Shown: one piece after another, positions 32,199 through 43,900 of the stretch
Layout of the letters: each line of letters starts with the position of its first letter
Position numbering within the stretch: position 1 is the stretch's first letter
Assembly (NCBI GenBank): GCA_028023455.1
Contig: JAQFVV010012507.1
Coordinates: 1,240,001-1,304,000, forward strand
Direction: 5' to 3'
DNA: 64,000 nucleotides
DNA from: Epiperipatus broadwayi
Taxonomy: Eukaryota; Onychophora; Udeonychophora; Euonychophora; Peripatidae
Made by a program: the position numbers and the translations under genes
The notes under the pieces: model-generated
The model's database searches: none
What the model was told of the DNA's origin: nothing
What the model saw: only the letters and a program-made list of their open reading frames with translations

Positions 32199-34295
32199 TG
32201 TACCAAAGTACATTGATATTAAATTAATTGTATGAATTCTATGTTTAAAAAATATAAAAATTTAATATTAAAAGAATAAAATGTAAAACTAAAGAGCAGG
32301 GGGAGGGGGATTTTGTTATTAAGTAAAAATAAACTGTAAACGCTGTTTAAAATAAAAAGATTTTTTTGTTTAAAAGAAGAAAAAAGGCTTGTAATAAATA
32401 AATGATTTAATATTCTTCAAATGAATTTTTAATAAAATAATAAAGAGATTTTATTTTATCTTATAATAAATAAATAATTATATGTGCATGTGTGTATGTA
32501 ATTTTTAATAAAAAATAGATGCAGAAGCTGATTTTATTTCACGAGACAAACGCTGCTGCTAAATAAAGTTTTCCATTGTTTAAAACAGTATAAATAGCTC
32601 AATTTTTGTTCATTCTTGGTCTGACTTTCTCATTTTAATAAATATTTCTTGAAGTAATATTTCCAAAAAAATGTTGCATTGTTAAAACCAACATATTTGC
32701 AGTTGACTGAAAGCCGCTCTCTATGCATCTAAGCTCTGAGATTAGTTCGAAAAGTAATCATGTTGAAATAGACTAAATGGACAGCGAAGTGCGGGAATGC
32801 CAAACCAGCCACAAAAATCATACTAAATCACAGGATCTACAAAGGAATAATTTATCAGTCGTCGATGAGTTAAGAAATAATTCCATTATGCTGTTTCTGT
32901 CGTATTTTAAAACCTAGGTAATTATTTGACTTTGATATCTAAACATTCCTGATTTTTTTTTTAAAATAAAGATAGACTTTATTAAAAGAACTTTGAACTT
33001 TTTTAATTAAACTTAAAAAAAGAATAAACTTTAAACGTCAAAAAATTAATATTTGCAATGATAAAATAAATAAGCAAATATTTTATCTAGCACCGTGCTT
33101 GCAATTATATTTCATTCCAATATCAGCCTTTCAAGCTAATTGAGCATGCACTTTTTGAATAAATAAATACTCTCCTCTTCCTGCATAACTACTATATCTT
33201 GGATTGAAGAGGAGAATATTCATTTATTTAACACTCTCAAAAGGCACGTGCTCAATTAGCTTGAAAGGCTGATATTGGAATGAAATGATAAAATAAGTAA
33301 AAGCAGCTCCTATTAAGTAATATTTTTTGAAACAATGGCATGCACGTATGTGTGATTTGATTTTTTTAAACTTAAAAAAAAAGATAAAATAAAATATAAT
33401 GTAACATGTATAATTTATTTGCTAAAGTAATATATTAAAATGCTTATTTTAATCTTTAAAAAAAAAGTGTGTGTGTCTCATTATAAGATAAAACGATTAA
33501 TTTATTTTAAAATAATATAAAAAACACTTAAATTATTTTACTTACAACATTTATGTTTATTTCTGATATGTGCGGGTAAGTATAAATATTTATTTTTTTT
33601 TAATAACAGTAGGAAAGATAAAATCTAATCATTAATAATAGTATTTATGAAAAGATTCACTAATTTAAATCTACAAATGTTTAGTATTCAGTATAATGTT
33701 GTATTAATAGTTTTAAAGGATTGAAGTATTATTTAGAATGGTTTGGGGAAAATTATAATATTTTTTTTAAAAAAATAGTAGTAGCTTAGAAGAGGCAGCA
33801 TTTAAGATATACCTTTTGTTTTCTCTATTTAGTGGGTGGTTGGAACCGGTTGAGCTAGCAGGGATTTTCAGGTATCAACTTGTGCTGATCAAATGGACAT
33901 GCTAATTCTAATGTAATTAGATGGCATCTAAGGGATTTTTCTTTATTCTTTAAAAATAATAATAAAGTGTTTATTTGATTGGTGTATATTTGTAGTCGAC
34001 TGTTGAATGTTATTGATAGTTCGCTATTGATAGTAGTTGACATTTTATTTGAAAACCAACCATTTTTCTGAAAGGGAAATTTAGGAGGATGAAATATGAA
34101 AAATATTAGTTAATATTTTGTTTGTCAATGGTAGGTGTTTGTTGTTTCCTGTAAGTTTAAGTAGTAAATTTTAAATTGTAAGTTTTATAGTGTTAAGAAT
34201 TTTGAAAAGAGGAAGTGTTAATAATATAAGTGTTAAATAGAAATAGTGAGCAGTAGTCATTTTTGTTTATTGGTTGTTCGGAGGAGGTTGGTTCA
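32199..34295 (+). repeat. LTR copy 2 of element 3, with hairpin insertion
   Basis: Homologous to copy 1 but 2097 bp long, because of an insertion at 33070-33284 that is absent from copies 1 and 3. Confidence 0.75.
33070..33284. mobile_element. Foldback (hairpin) insertion with 12-bp target duplication
   Basis: ATGATAAAATAA at 33058-33069 and 33285-33296 flanks 215 bp, most of which is an inverted repeat: about 33109-33179 (CATTCCAATATCAGCC...) pairs with about 33207-33287. The other LTR copies lack it, so the empty site is visible in the same window. The arms are imperfect (GAGCATGCAC against GGCACGTGCTC). Confidence 0.8.
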
Positions 34296-35355
34296 TCTGT
34301 AACATCAATGTGGCATGAAATTGTTCATTTGGTGTATTGATGTAGCACAAAACTCTTTTATGTACCATGTCAATGTGGCCCGAGAATTAGACATTTTGAG
34401 TGGAAGAACCGATGGGAGTTTAGTTTAGGAGGGGCATATGGTGCATTATCATGATTGGACATTTCTTAGGCACAGTAACATGGCCCAAAAGTTGTGATTT
34501 TAAGTAGAGGAACTGATAGAAGTTGTAGTTTAGGAGGGGCATTCAGCACATTAACGTAGATAGTTGGATGTTTAATAGGCACAGTAATGTGGCGTGAGAT
34601 TTAGTTGTTTAAGTGATAGGACTGTAGTTGAATGATCGTTTGGCACATTAACATAGGACCAATGTAAAGAATAATTGGACATTGATGTAGAGATTTAATG
34701 GAGCCTGAAAATAGTTGTAGTAAATGATAAGATTACTATAAAATATAGTTGGGAATTGATTTGGCGAATCGACGTGGCTTGAAATTGGTTGTTTGAATAG
34801 AATAAACAACTTGAATTTTAGTGTAATTATTTAGATGGAGGGTCAAAGTTGACTGTTGTTATATATTAATAGGGGATATTTGCTGAAAAGAAGTGTAATA
34901 AAGGTATTGGTAGTATTTGTATTTTTTTCCCGACCAGGCTAGCTTTGGTGTATGATAAAAAGTTGATTTTCATGGGTGTTAGAAAGTAGAAACGTGTTGT
35001 TTTTTAAGATAAAAGATAAGACACACTCCATATGAGAAAGATAGATTAACATGAGTCATAGAATTAATACCAAGAGGGTAAAGGTTGACTGTATATTTGT
35101 TTGGAAATTTAAAATGTTTTGTTTTTTGTTGCTTGGTTAAAATAATGCTAGATATATTGGATAGAAGGAAAGAGCCACTTGATCAGTTATAGAATAGAAT
35201 TATACTGGGATGAAAATTATAGTGAATAAACAAGAATACATGTATACAGTTAAACAAATGTTAAATAAATAAAATAGATTGTTTATAGGTTTAAATTCTG
35301 GGAAAACTAAAATGCTCAGAATGATATTTTAGTTTCAGAGGAGGGACGGAGATAA
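34296..35355 (+). other. Internal region 2 of element 3
   Basis: About 1.06 kb homologous to 31057-32198. It starts with a degraded primer site (TCTGTAACATCAATGTGGC), has the same iterated motifs (TTGGCGAATCGACGTGGC at about 34760), and ends in AGAGGAGGGACGGAGATAA (35337-35355). Several motif copies differ from unit 1 by CG to TG/CA changes. Confidence 0.65.
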
Positions 35356-37178
35356 TGTACCAAAGTACATTGATATTAAATTAATTGTATGAATCTATGT
35401 TTAAAAAATATAAAAATTTAATATTAAGAGAATAAAATGTAAAACTAAAAAGCAGGGGGGAGGGGGAATTTGTTATTAAATAAAAATAAACTGTACATAA
35501 TAAGATTTTTTTGTTTAAAAGAAGAAAAAAGGCTTGTAATAAATAAATGATTTAATATTCTTTAAATGAATTTTTAATAAAATAATAAAGAGATTTCATT
35601 TTATCTTATAATAAATATATGTGCGTGTGTGTATTAATTTTTAATAAAAAGTAGATGCAGAAGCTGATTTTATTTCACGAGACGAACGCTGCTGCTGAAT
35701 AAAGTTTTTCATTGTTTAAAACAGTATAAATAGCTTAATTTTATGACTTTCTCATTTTAATAAATATTTCTTGAAGTAATATTTCCAAAAAATGTTGCAT
35801 TGTTAAAACCAACATATTTGCAGTTGACCGAAAGCTGCTCTCTACGCATCTAAGATCTGCGATTAGTTCGGAAAGTAATCATGTTGAAATAGACTAAACA
35901 GACAGCGGAGTGTGGGAACACTAAACCAGCCACAAAAAATCATACTAAATCACAGGATCTATGAAGGAATCATTTACCAGTCATTGATGAGTTAAGAAAT
36001 AATTCCATTATGCTGTTTCTGTCATATTTTAAAACCTAGGTAATTTTTTGACTTTGATATTCAAACATTCCCAATTTCTTTTTAAAATAAAGATAGACTT
36101 TATTAAAATAACTTTGACCTTTTTGAATTGAACTTAAAAAAAATAAACTTTAAACTTCAAAAAAATAATATTTGCAATGATAAAATAAGTAAAAGCAGCT
36201 TCTATTAAATAATATTTTTTTGAAACAATGGCATGCACGTATGTGTGATTTGATTTTTTAAACTTAAAAAAAAAGGATAAAAAACAATATGATGTAAAGT
36301 GTATAATTTATTTGCTAAAGTAATATATTAAAATGCTTATTTTAATCTTTAAAGAAAAAAGAACTGTGTGTGTGTCTCATTATAAGATAAAATGATTAAT
36401 TTATTTTAAAATAATATAAAAAACACTTAAATTATTTTCCTTAAAACATTTATGTTTATTTCTAATACATGCGGGTAAGTATAAATATTTATTTTCTTAA
36501 AAAGTGTAGGAGGAAAAAATCTAATCATTAATAATAGTATTTATGAAAAGATTCGCTAATTTAAATCTATAAATGTTTTGGCATTCAGTATAATGTTGTA
36601 TTAATAGTTTTAAAGGATTGAAGTATTATTTAGAGTGGTTTGGGGAAAATTATTTTAGTTTTTAGAAATAATAGTACTAGCTTAGAAGAGGCAGTGTTTA
36701 AGATACTTTTGTTTTGTCTGTTAGTGGATGGTTGGAACCGGTTGAGCTAGCAGGCATTTTCAGATACCAAGTTATGTTGATCAGATAAACATGCTAATTC
36801 TAATGTAATTAGCTGGCACCTAAGGGATTTTTCTTTCTTCTTTAAAAATAATAATAAAGTGTTCATTTGATCAGTGTATATTTGGTAGTCGAGTGTTGAA
36901 CATTATTGATAGTTCGCTATTGATAATAGTTGACATTTTATCTGAAAACCAACCATTTTTCTGAAAGGGAAATTTAGGAGGATGAAATATAAAAAAATAT
37001 TAGTTAATATTTTTTTTGTCAATGGTAGGTGTTTGTTGCTTCCCGTAAGTTTAAGTAGTAAATTTTAAATTGTAAGTTTTATAGCATTAAGAGTTTTGAA
37101 GGTAGTAAAAAGTATTAAATAGAAGTAGTAATTAGTAGTCTTGTTTCCATTAATTGTTGTTTGGTGGAGGTTGGTTCA
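35356..37178 (+). repeat. LTR copy 3 of element 3
   Basis: About 1823 bp. Homology to the other units stops at GGAGGTTGGTTCA (37166-37178), exactly where the primer site starts in units 1 and 2, which defines the LTR end. Confidence 0.75.
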
Positions 37179-37229
37179 ATCTGAAACTCTTTTACCTGTT
37201 AATGAGAGAATATATTATCAATATATTTT

Positions 37230-37625
37230 TATCTTCCAAATCCTTTTAACATACTTAAATGTTTTAACTGTAAATTAGATCTTAGCACTGTATGAACTTC
37301 TTATAATCAATGAAAATGTGAGAATGAGATGATCAAGTTCATTCCATTTCCTATGTATATAGAAAACAATTAAAATGTTGCTAAAAAAATTGAAAGTAAA
37401 TAGTAAATTCATACAAAACTATAATGAATTTGAATTGTTCATTGTAATCAGACTGTGATTGCTTTTAACATTCTTAAATGTTTTAACTGTAAATTAGATC
37501 TTAGCATTGTTTGAACTTTTTATAATCAATGGGAATGTGAGAATGAGTTGGTCAAGTTTATTTTATTTCCTGGCATATAAAAACAATTCAAGTGTTGCTA
37601 AAAAAAAAATTGAAAATGAATTTTT
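37230..37625. repeat. Tandem duplication of ~165 bp
   Basis: Copy 1 (about 37240-37405) and copy 2 (about 37463-37622) share TTAAATGTTTTAACTGTAAA, TTAGATCTTAGCA and GAATGTGAGAATGAG. One frame gives KCFNCKLDLS in both, with stops shortly after. It may be a duplicated scrap of an old coding sequence; I recognise nothing. Confidence 0.6.
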
Positions 37626-37699
37626 TAAATTGAATTTTTCTACAGAAGCACTCATTTTGTTCAAAACATGGATACTTCATCAATGTCATATATATATCA

Positions 37700-39890
37700 A
37701 TCCACTGCAGGATGAAGGATGAAGGTATTTTCAAGTTCAATCCATCTTTTCCTATCTTTACCTTCTCTTCTCCCGCATTATCTTTGCACACTTTCTTATT
37801 TCATCAATCTTTCTCATATGTGGTCCCTTTCTGGGGCTTTTACAATCTCTTGGAATCCAGTTCAAAATTTTAATTGTCCATCTATTATCATCTCTTCTAG
37901 CAATATGTCCAGCCCAACTCCACTACAGTCTTTTAATTTTTTCAATGAGGTCAGTAACACCAGTTTGTTCTCTTACCCATACAGTGCATTTTTGATCTAT
38001 TCTTGTTACTCCCAACATGCATCTCTCCATACTTTTTTGAGTGGTCTGAAGTCTCTGTATTGCTTTTCTATTAAGTGTTTAAGTCTCAGATCTATAAGTA
38101 AGAACTGGCAAAACACATTTATTAAAAACCTTCCTTTTCAAACACATGTGTATATTTCCTTTTAGTATCAAGTTATTTCTACCAAAAGCACTCCAAACAA
38201 GTTTAATTCTATGATTAATTTCATCCATTATGTTTCCATCTGTATTATCAATCTGATTAAGGTATTTGTAACTGTTAACTTCTTCTAACTCATCATAATC
38301 AATCTTTATTTTCATATTTTGAGAAAATCTATTAAACATTACTTTAGTCTTTGTAACATTTATCTTTAGTCCCACTTTCCTACTTTCATCTGATAACTCC
38401 TGCAACATTTTCTGTAGTTCTAAAGCTTTATTTACAAAACAAATACATCATCTGCAAAATGTAATTGACTTAAATAATCTCCATTTACTTTCACTCCTTT
38501 AGCTTCCCATTTTAATCCACAAAATACTTCTTGCAGCACAGCTGTAAAAAGTTTTGGATATATGGAGTCACCCTGTCTTACATCATTTTCAATGTTGATT
38601 TACCTACTATCATTATGTAATCTAATTGTTGCTGTTGCATGTTTATAAATATTCTTTAAAATATGACAATATCCTGGATCTACACCTAGATGATCCAATG
38701 CTTTAATAACTGAAGAAATGTTTATAAAATCAAATGCCTTTTCATAATCTACAAATCCAAAACATAATGACAACTCATATTCACTTATCCTTTCTATAAC
38801 TTCTCTCAATACCTGGATATGATCTACTGTCCTAAAACTACTTTTAAATCCAGCTTGTTCTCTTGGTTGGTGGAAATCCAGTGTTTCTGTAGATGAGTTG
38901 TAATTATCTTCATAAAAATTTTGTATAAAACTGATAAGAGGCTGATGGGTCTGTAATTTCTAATATCTTCTTTATCATCTTTTTTAAATATTAATATTAA
39001 TACTGCATTCTTCCAATAATCTGGTACATCTTTATCATTCAGTCATTGGGTATATAACTTTGCTAAAAAAAAATTCTATTTCTTCACCTGCTTCTTTTAA
39101 TATATCAATTATAATTCCATCATTACCGGGAGCCTTTTTTTCTTCATAAATTTAATTGCATGTCTCACTTTCTCATTCAAAATTTTGGGCAATTCAGAAG
39201 ATATAATAGGTATAGGAGGCTCTTGATTTTTATTACTATATAATTCTTGATAGAAGTCTTTTACACACTTCATGATGTCATCTCTTTTTTTAGTAATAAT
39301 GCCATCTTTTTTTCTTATTGCAGATATAAATTTCATACCAATACCAAAATGTTCTTTTACACTCTTTAGACTTTTATTCTTTTCTACGGCTTTCCTTGCT
39401 AGGTCACAATTATACTTTCTTATATCATTTTCAACTCTTTTCCACACCATTTTACAAAATTTGAGATATTCAATCTATTTTAATGCATCATTGTTGTATA
39501 TCCTCATATTCCTTCTTTTCTTCATAAATTCTCTAGTCTCAGTAGTAATTTTATTGTACAATTGCTGCTTTTTTCTATCAGCTATCTTTGTTACAGTTTT
39601 TAAAAGTGTATCAGTTATTTTCCTGTTAATGTCATTCAAATCTGAATCATGTTCAAAATCAACTAATACTTCAACCGATTTTTAAGTTCTGATTTAAATT
39701 CATTAAAATGTTTCTGAAGATTAGAAATATCAACTGTAAATATTGTTTTTCTTAATAATTTTTGTCTCTCTAGTTTTGCATTAACATGTATCTTACATCT
39801 TACTAATCGATAATTATTTCCTGTGTTAAATTTATTAATAACATTACAATCTTGAAATATGTATTTTCTGTTAGTCAAAATATAATCCAA
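37700..39890 (-). pseudogene. Linker, reverse transcriptase and C-terminus of LINE B
   Basis: Pieces in order on the minus strand: 39663-39890 (end of endonuclease and linker, DYILTNRKYIFQ), 39109-39450 (KFISAIRKKDGIITKKRDD, then HAIKFMKKK), 38809-39000 (RPISL and EQAGFKS regions), 38600-38809 (CFGFVDYEKAFDFI, a catalytic Asp motif), FADD at about 38451-38462, 38079-38408 (VGLKINVTKTKVMFN, EVNSYKYL, LPVLTYRSET) and SWAGHI near 37910. Frame changes separate most pieces. The 38079-38408 frame keeps the bases that LINE A lost near 14612, which shows that deletion is private to A. Confidence 0.8.
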
Positions 39891-40197
39891 TTCTACTGTA
39901 CTTTCATTTGGTTGCTTCCATGTCCATTTCCTTTATCATTTTTCTTTAAAAAAAAGAATTCATAATATAAAGTTTTTCTTTTTCTGAAAACTCCACAAGT
40001 CTATGTCCTCTCTCATTTCTATTACTATAACCAAAATTACCTATATCATTTTCATCTTTCATTTGTTTACCAATTCTAGCCTTAAAGTCTCCCATAACAA
40101 TTTTTAAATATTGTTTACTCTGATCAAAAACCTTTTATATATCCATATAAAAATTATCTACTACTTCATCACTATGAGAGCTTGATTGGGCATAAAC

Positions 40198-40797
40198 CTA
40201 AATTATCTTCATTTGGTATCTGCTATTAAGTTGTAAATCTAATCTTACCACTCTGTCCGATACACCATAAATCTCCACAATGTTATTCTTCCATTTTGTA
40301 TTTATAATGAATCCTACTCCACTTATATTTCCAATATTTGTGCCTTTATAGTAGAGTATATGTCCACTTTTTAAATTAATTGTTTCTTCACCTTTTCTTT
40401 TAACTTCACAAAGTCCAATAACGTCCCATTTAATATAAGACAGTTTTTCTTCTAACAGTTGCAATTTTCCTTCACTTGAAAGTGATCTGCAGTTGTAAGT
40501 ACCTAAATAAAAAGTTGTCATCAAATGGCAGCCTGAGTCCGCAATCATGGGATTCTTAGAACTCTCTGCCTTTGGCCACCAACTACTGTCTTGGTTGGTA
40601 ACATTACAGCATTCTAGGAATAAAGGCCATGATTTATTTTTGTCTGTCATGATTGTATATATTGGAAAAAATATTTTTAAATTCAGAGGTAAACAGCCAA
40701 TAAACTCACCATGCTGGCTAATGCATGTTGGTGAGCAACCCATCCATGTTCCTATACTATATGAATAAACACATAGTAATAACAGCTGCAACGACAA
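40198..40797 (-). pseudogene. Endonuclease domain of LINE B (N-terminal part)
   Basis: A 199-codon frame. The first ~100 residues are a family-specific leader (SSWWPKAESS). Then the apurinic-type endonuclease starts: FYLGTYNCRSLSSEGK (the catalytic Asn strand), WDVIGLCEVKRKGEE (catalytic Glu), SGVGFIINTKWKN and VSDRVVRLDLQL. After the stop at 40198 the domain goes on in other frames (MGDFKARIGKQMKDE near 40070-40100, and a DYILTN-like stretch at 39870-39890). It nicks target DNA in functional copies; this copy is inactive through stops and frameshifts. Confidence 0.8.
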
Positions 40798-40902
40798 GAA
40801 CGTATGGAGTGGACATTAGGAATTTGCCCTGCTCAGTTCCTTTAAGACCTCCAAGAGGAATCAAAGGGTCTCCTTTCAGTTAATTGCAAACTCTTTTCTG
40901 CA

Positions 40903-40905
<3 letters not shown>

Positions 40906-40973
<68 letters not shown>
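40906..40973. repeat. (TA)n microsatellite, about 34 units
   Basis: A pure TA run at the 5' end of LINE B. Confidence 0.95.
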
Positions 40974-40976
<3 letters not shown>

Positions 40977-43900
40977 GATTAATGCTTAGATTAGTATTAT
41001 ATACTCTATTAAAGCAAAAATATTATAATTTAATTTAATATCAAATTTAAAAAATTATTTTAAAGCTAATAATTCCATATTTAGAATACATTTATTTCAA
41101 TTGTGAATTTAAAAAATAAAATTGAACTAAATTAGTAAGAGTGAAAATTTTAATATTATTTTCTAATAAAATTAATTTTATTCAAAACTTAATGCTAGCT
41201 AGATGTCATATTAAAAATATTTTTTCTGTATGTTAAAAATATAGTTTTATGTATAAAGATTGTTGCTGATATATATAAGTTTATTATAAGATGATTATTG
41301 AAGAAAAATCAATGTAAAAACATAAAGAAATGAAAGACATTACAAGAAAAATAAATATCTCATCAAATGTTCAGACTATCTGCAGATTCTCTCACTAAAT
41401 TTTTTAACCATGTAAATTTATATTCTGAGTATTTTCACTCACTGTATCAGATTCAAAAGCTAATCTTTTCCAAATCAGTTTTAAATATGTAAACTAAAAA
41501 ATAGTTTAGTCAAATAAATAGTACTGTTATATTCATCCCACCAGTTTAGATGTCTAAATATCACTTCCCTACTGAACAAATAACAAGCTTTTCAGAATAT
41601 CCCCCAACCTCAGACTGGTATCAACTACTGGCTTTCTCAGTGAGATAATAAAAGCTTGTTAAATTAGACTGTGTGATATATGACTTGATTTCTTTGTATA
41701 TATATATATATATAATCACGGTAGAAGAGTATGTAGGCAAATAAGATTATATAAATAAACAATGTGCTATTACTAACAGTTGAATGTATTTGGAATATTT
41801 AAATAAAGTTAAATTTTTCTAAAAACATTCAATACGCATATTAGATGATAGAAGTAATTAAATATAAAAATACAACTAGAACACCATCATCACAAATCTT
41901 CAAAAAAACAAAGATCATGTTTGTACTTAGCTATATTTTCTTTTGAGAAGATGCTGCAGTAATATTAAAAATAATATTAACATTGTACTGCCCTTTTAAA
42001 CTTCTTTCTTAGAATAATGTTTCCTTTTTAATACCAATTATATTCATCTAAGGTATCAGCAGAAGTAAGATTTACACTGGATATTCTACTTTATTCAATA
42101 ATTTCTTTTTTTCATGAAATAAATTAGTGAATTATTTTTAATATACTATAGTACTATACTATATTTGAAAATATATTGTAATCAAAATATTGTTGTTTTT
42201 AATGCTTATTTTTTTGTTACAATACATGCATGAAATATTTTACTTTTTTCTGCTAGTAAAAGTTTATAGTGAATAATGCTTAAAAAATGTCCCTAGTGGG
42301 TTTTCAGGTCAATTAAAAGTATTAATTAATACTGTGGTATTGATATTAATTTTTTTTTTGTTTACTAAGGATCAAAACAATATTATTTTGCAATGATAGA
42401 TGATATTTTGAAAGTATTAAATAAATCATGAGTAGTATTTATAATATTTAAAACGTTTTCTTTATGTTCTTAAAGGATAAATGATGCTGATTAGTCTTGT
42501 TGTACTAATAAAAGTATTGGATTAAAAAAATGACTGGAAATAAAATTAGGTGATAAATTTTAACTTGTAAGATGATTACTACTTACATAGATTTTTTTAT
42601 CATAAAATTGTTTTTTTATATATAATTATAAGTTAATAGTATGAAGTTGGTAACATTGTTGAAGCCTAGAGGAGCATAAACAGTTTAAACCTTAATGTGT
42701 TTAGTGACATGTCAACTTATATAAATGCTATAGAAAAAATATGTTGGATTTAGGATGAGAATATTTTAATTATTGATGTCTCTTTAAATGTAATCACAAA
42801 CATTTAGATAAATGACATCTTGTAAACATGTTTTTAAGATTAATAGAAATGTTGAGATAAATAATCTGAAAATTCTAATAAATATTTGACTTTATTGTGA
42901 AATAGAGTTTGATTTGATCAAATCACATAGTAGAAACAATAGCATTTACTGTTTATGGTGTCAAGAATTTTAATCTTGTAATGAATAAATATAATATACC
43001 TAAGAATATTTTCTAATTTTGGCTATTTCATTTTTCATTAATTATTATTTTTGTTAAGATATTGAGTTTGTTTTTTTATTATTAGGCTTATAAAAAAAAT
43101 CAAATATTACAGTATTGATGCTCAAAAGAATATAATAAAAAATATCTTAGTTCCCAGAGTGAGGATTTGGATTGTAGAAATATCAGGGAATCCAAAATTT
43201 TGTATATAGTAAATTTTAGAAAAATTATCAGCAGGATAATAATGGAAATAATATTATCATTGTATATTATAATCTATACCTGAGATTTAAAGAAAAATGG
43301 TGATAGACTCTAGTTGGAAAATGATTGAGTTTATATATATATAATAAAGTGAAAAAACAGGTAGGGAAAAAACATATGATAATACTTAAAAGTGGTCAGA
43401 TAAACTATAAAATTCTCTAATGATTTTAACCATGCAAAAATGATTTAATTTAATAACTAAAATAAAATTGAATGAAGATTATAATATTTTCTGATAAAAA
43501 TAAATTAAAATTGATATGACTATATATAAAATGAAGCATATAGAAGAGTGATTCTTATAATGTGAATGTAGCCAAATAAAGTTTATTTCAATAAAGGTTA
43601 AAGTAGTCTTTATAGACTTGAGATAATGACTGAAAATGGTATATAGCAAAATTTGAGAATAAATTTTAATACTGGCTCAAAGTTTTAAAGAATAATTAAT
43701 TAATTTTTTTTAAGTAGATGCTTTGTTTACTAAGTAAATAAAAATGGATTTCTCAGTTGAACATTGTTAAAGTAATAATAACAAATGGGAAATGTCTCTA
43801 TTGTAAGTCATCAGTAATATTCAAAAAATATGTAGTTATCATCTTTTAATATATTAGTGTTGTTACTGTTTTTCTCCTTTATTATTTTATTTATTTGTAA

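Larger units (their letters stand above)
29189..37178 (+). mobile_element. LTR-type element 3: tandem LTR-int-LTR-int-LTR array, non-coding
   Basis: Three direct copies start TGTAC(T/C)AAAGTACATTG at 29189, 32199 and 35356. Each matches for about 1.87 kb up to GGTTGGTTCA (31056, 34295, 37178). The first two are followed by about 1.1 kb of similar internal DNA; the third stops at that point. This is exactly LTR-internal-LTR-internal-LTR. Each internal region starts TT-TGGC-like and ends in a purine tract. No ORF is conserved, so it is a non-autonomous element of the LARD/TRIM kind. The units differ by clear divergence, much of it at CpG. Confidence 0.8.
37690..40904 (-). mobile_element. RTE-type LINE B, nearly full length, decayed
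   Basis: About 3.2 kb on the minus strand, the usual length of an RTE element. The 5' end (GGCTGCAGAAAAGAG...) abuts (TA)n at 40906, and the 3' end (CTGCAGTGGATTGATATATA) abuts (TA)n at about 37688-37698. It contains an AP-type endonuclease followed by a reverse transcriptase in many frames. Both ends in TA repeats suggest insertion into a TA microsatellite; a target duplication cannot be resolved. Same family as LINE A. Confidence 0.85.

Noticed and set aside
40547-40768. Plus-strand ORFs over LINE B (also 39272-39685 and 37719-38165)
   Set aside because: Antisense to the endonuclease and reverse-transcriptase reading of LINE B.
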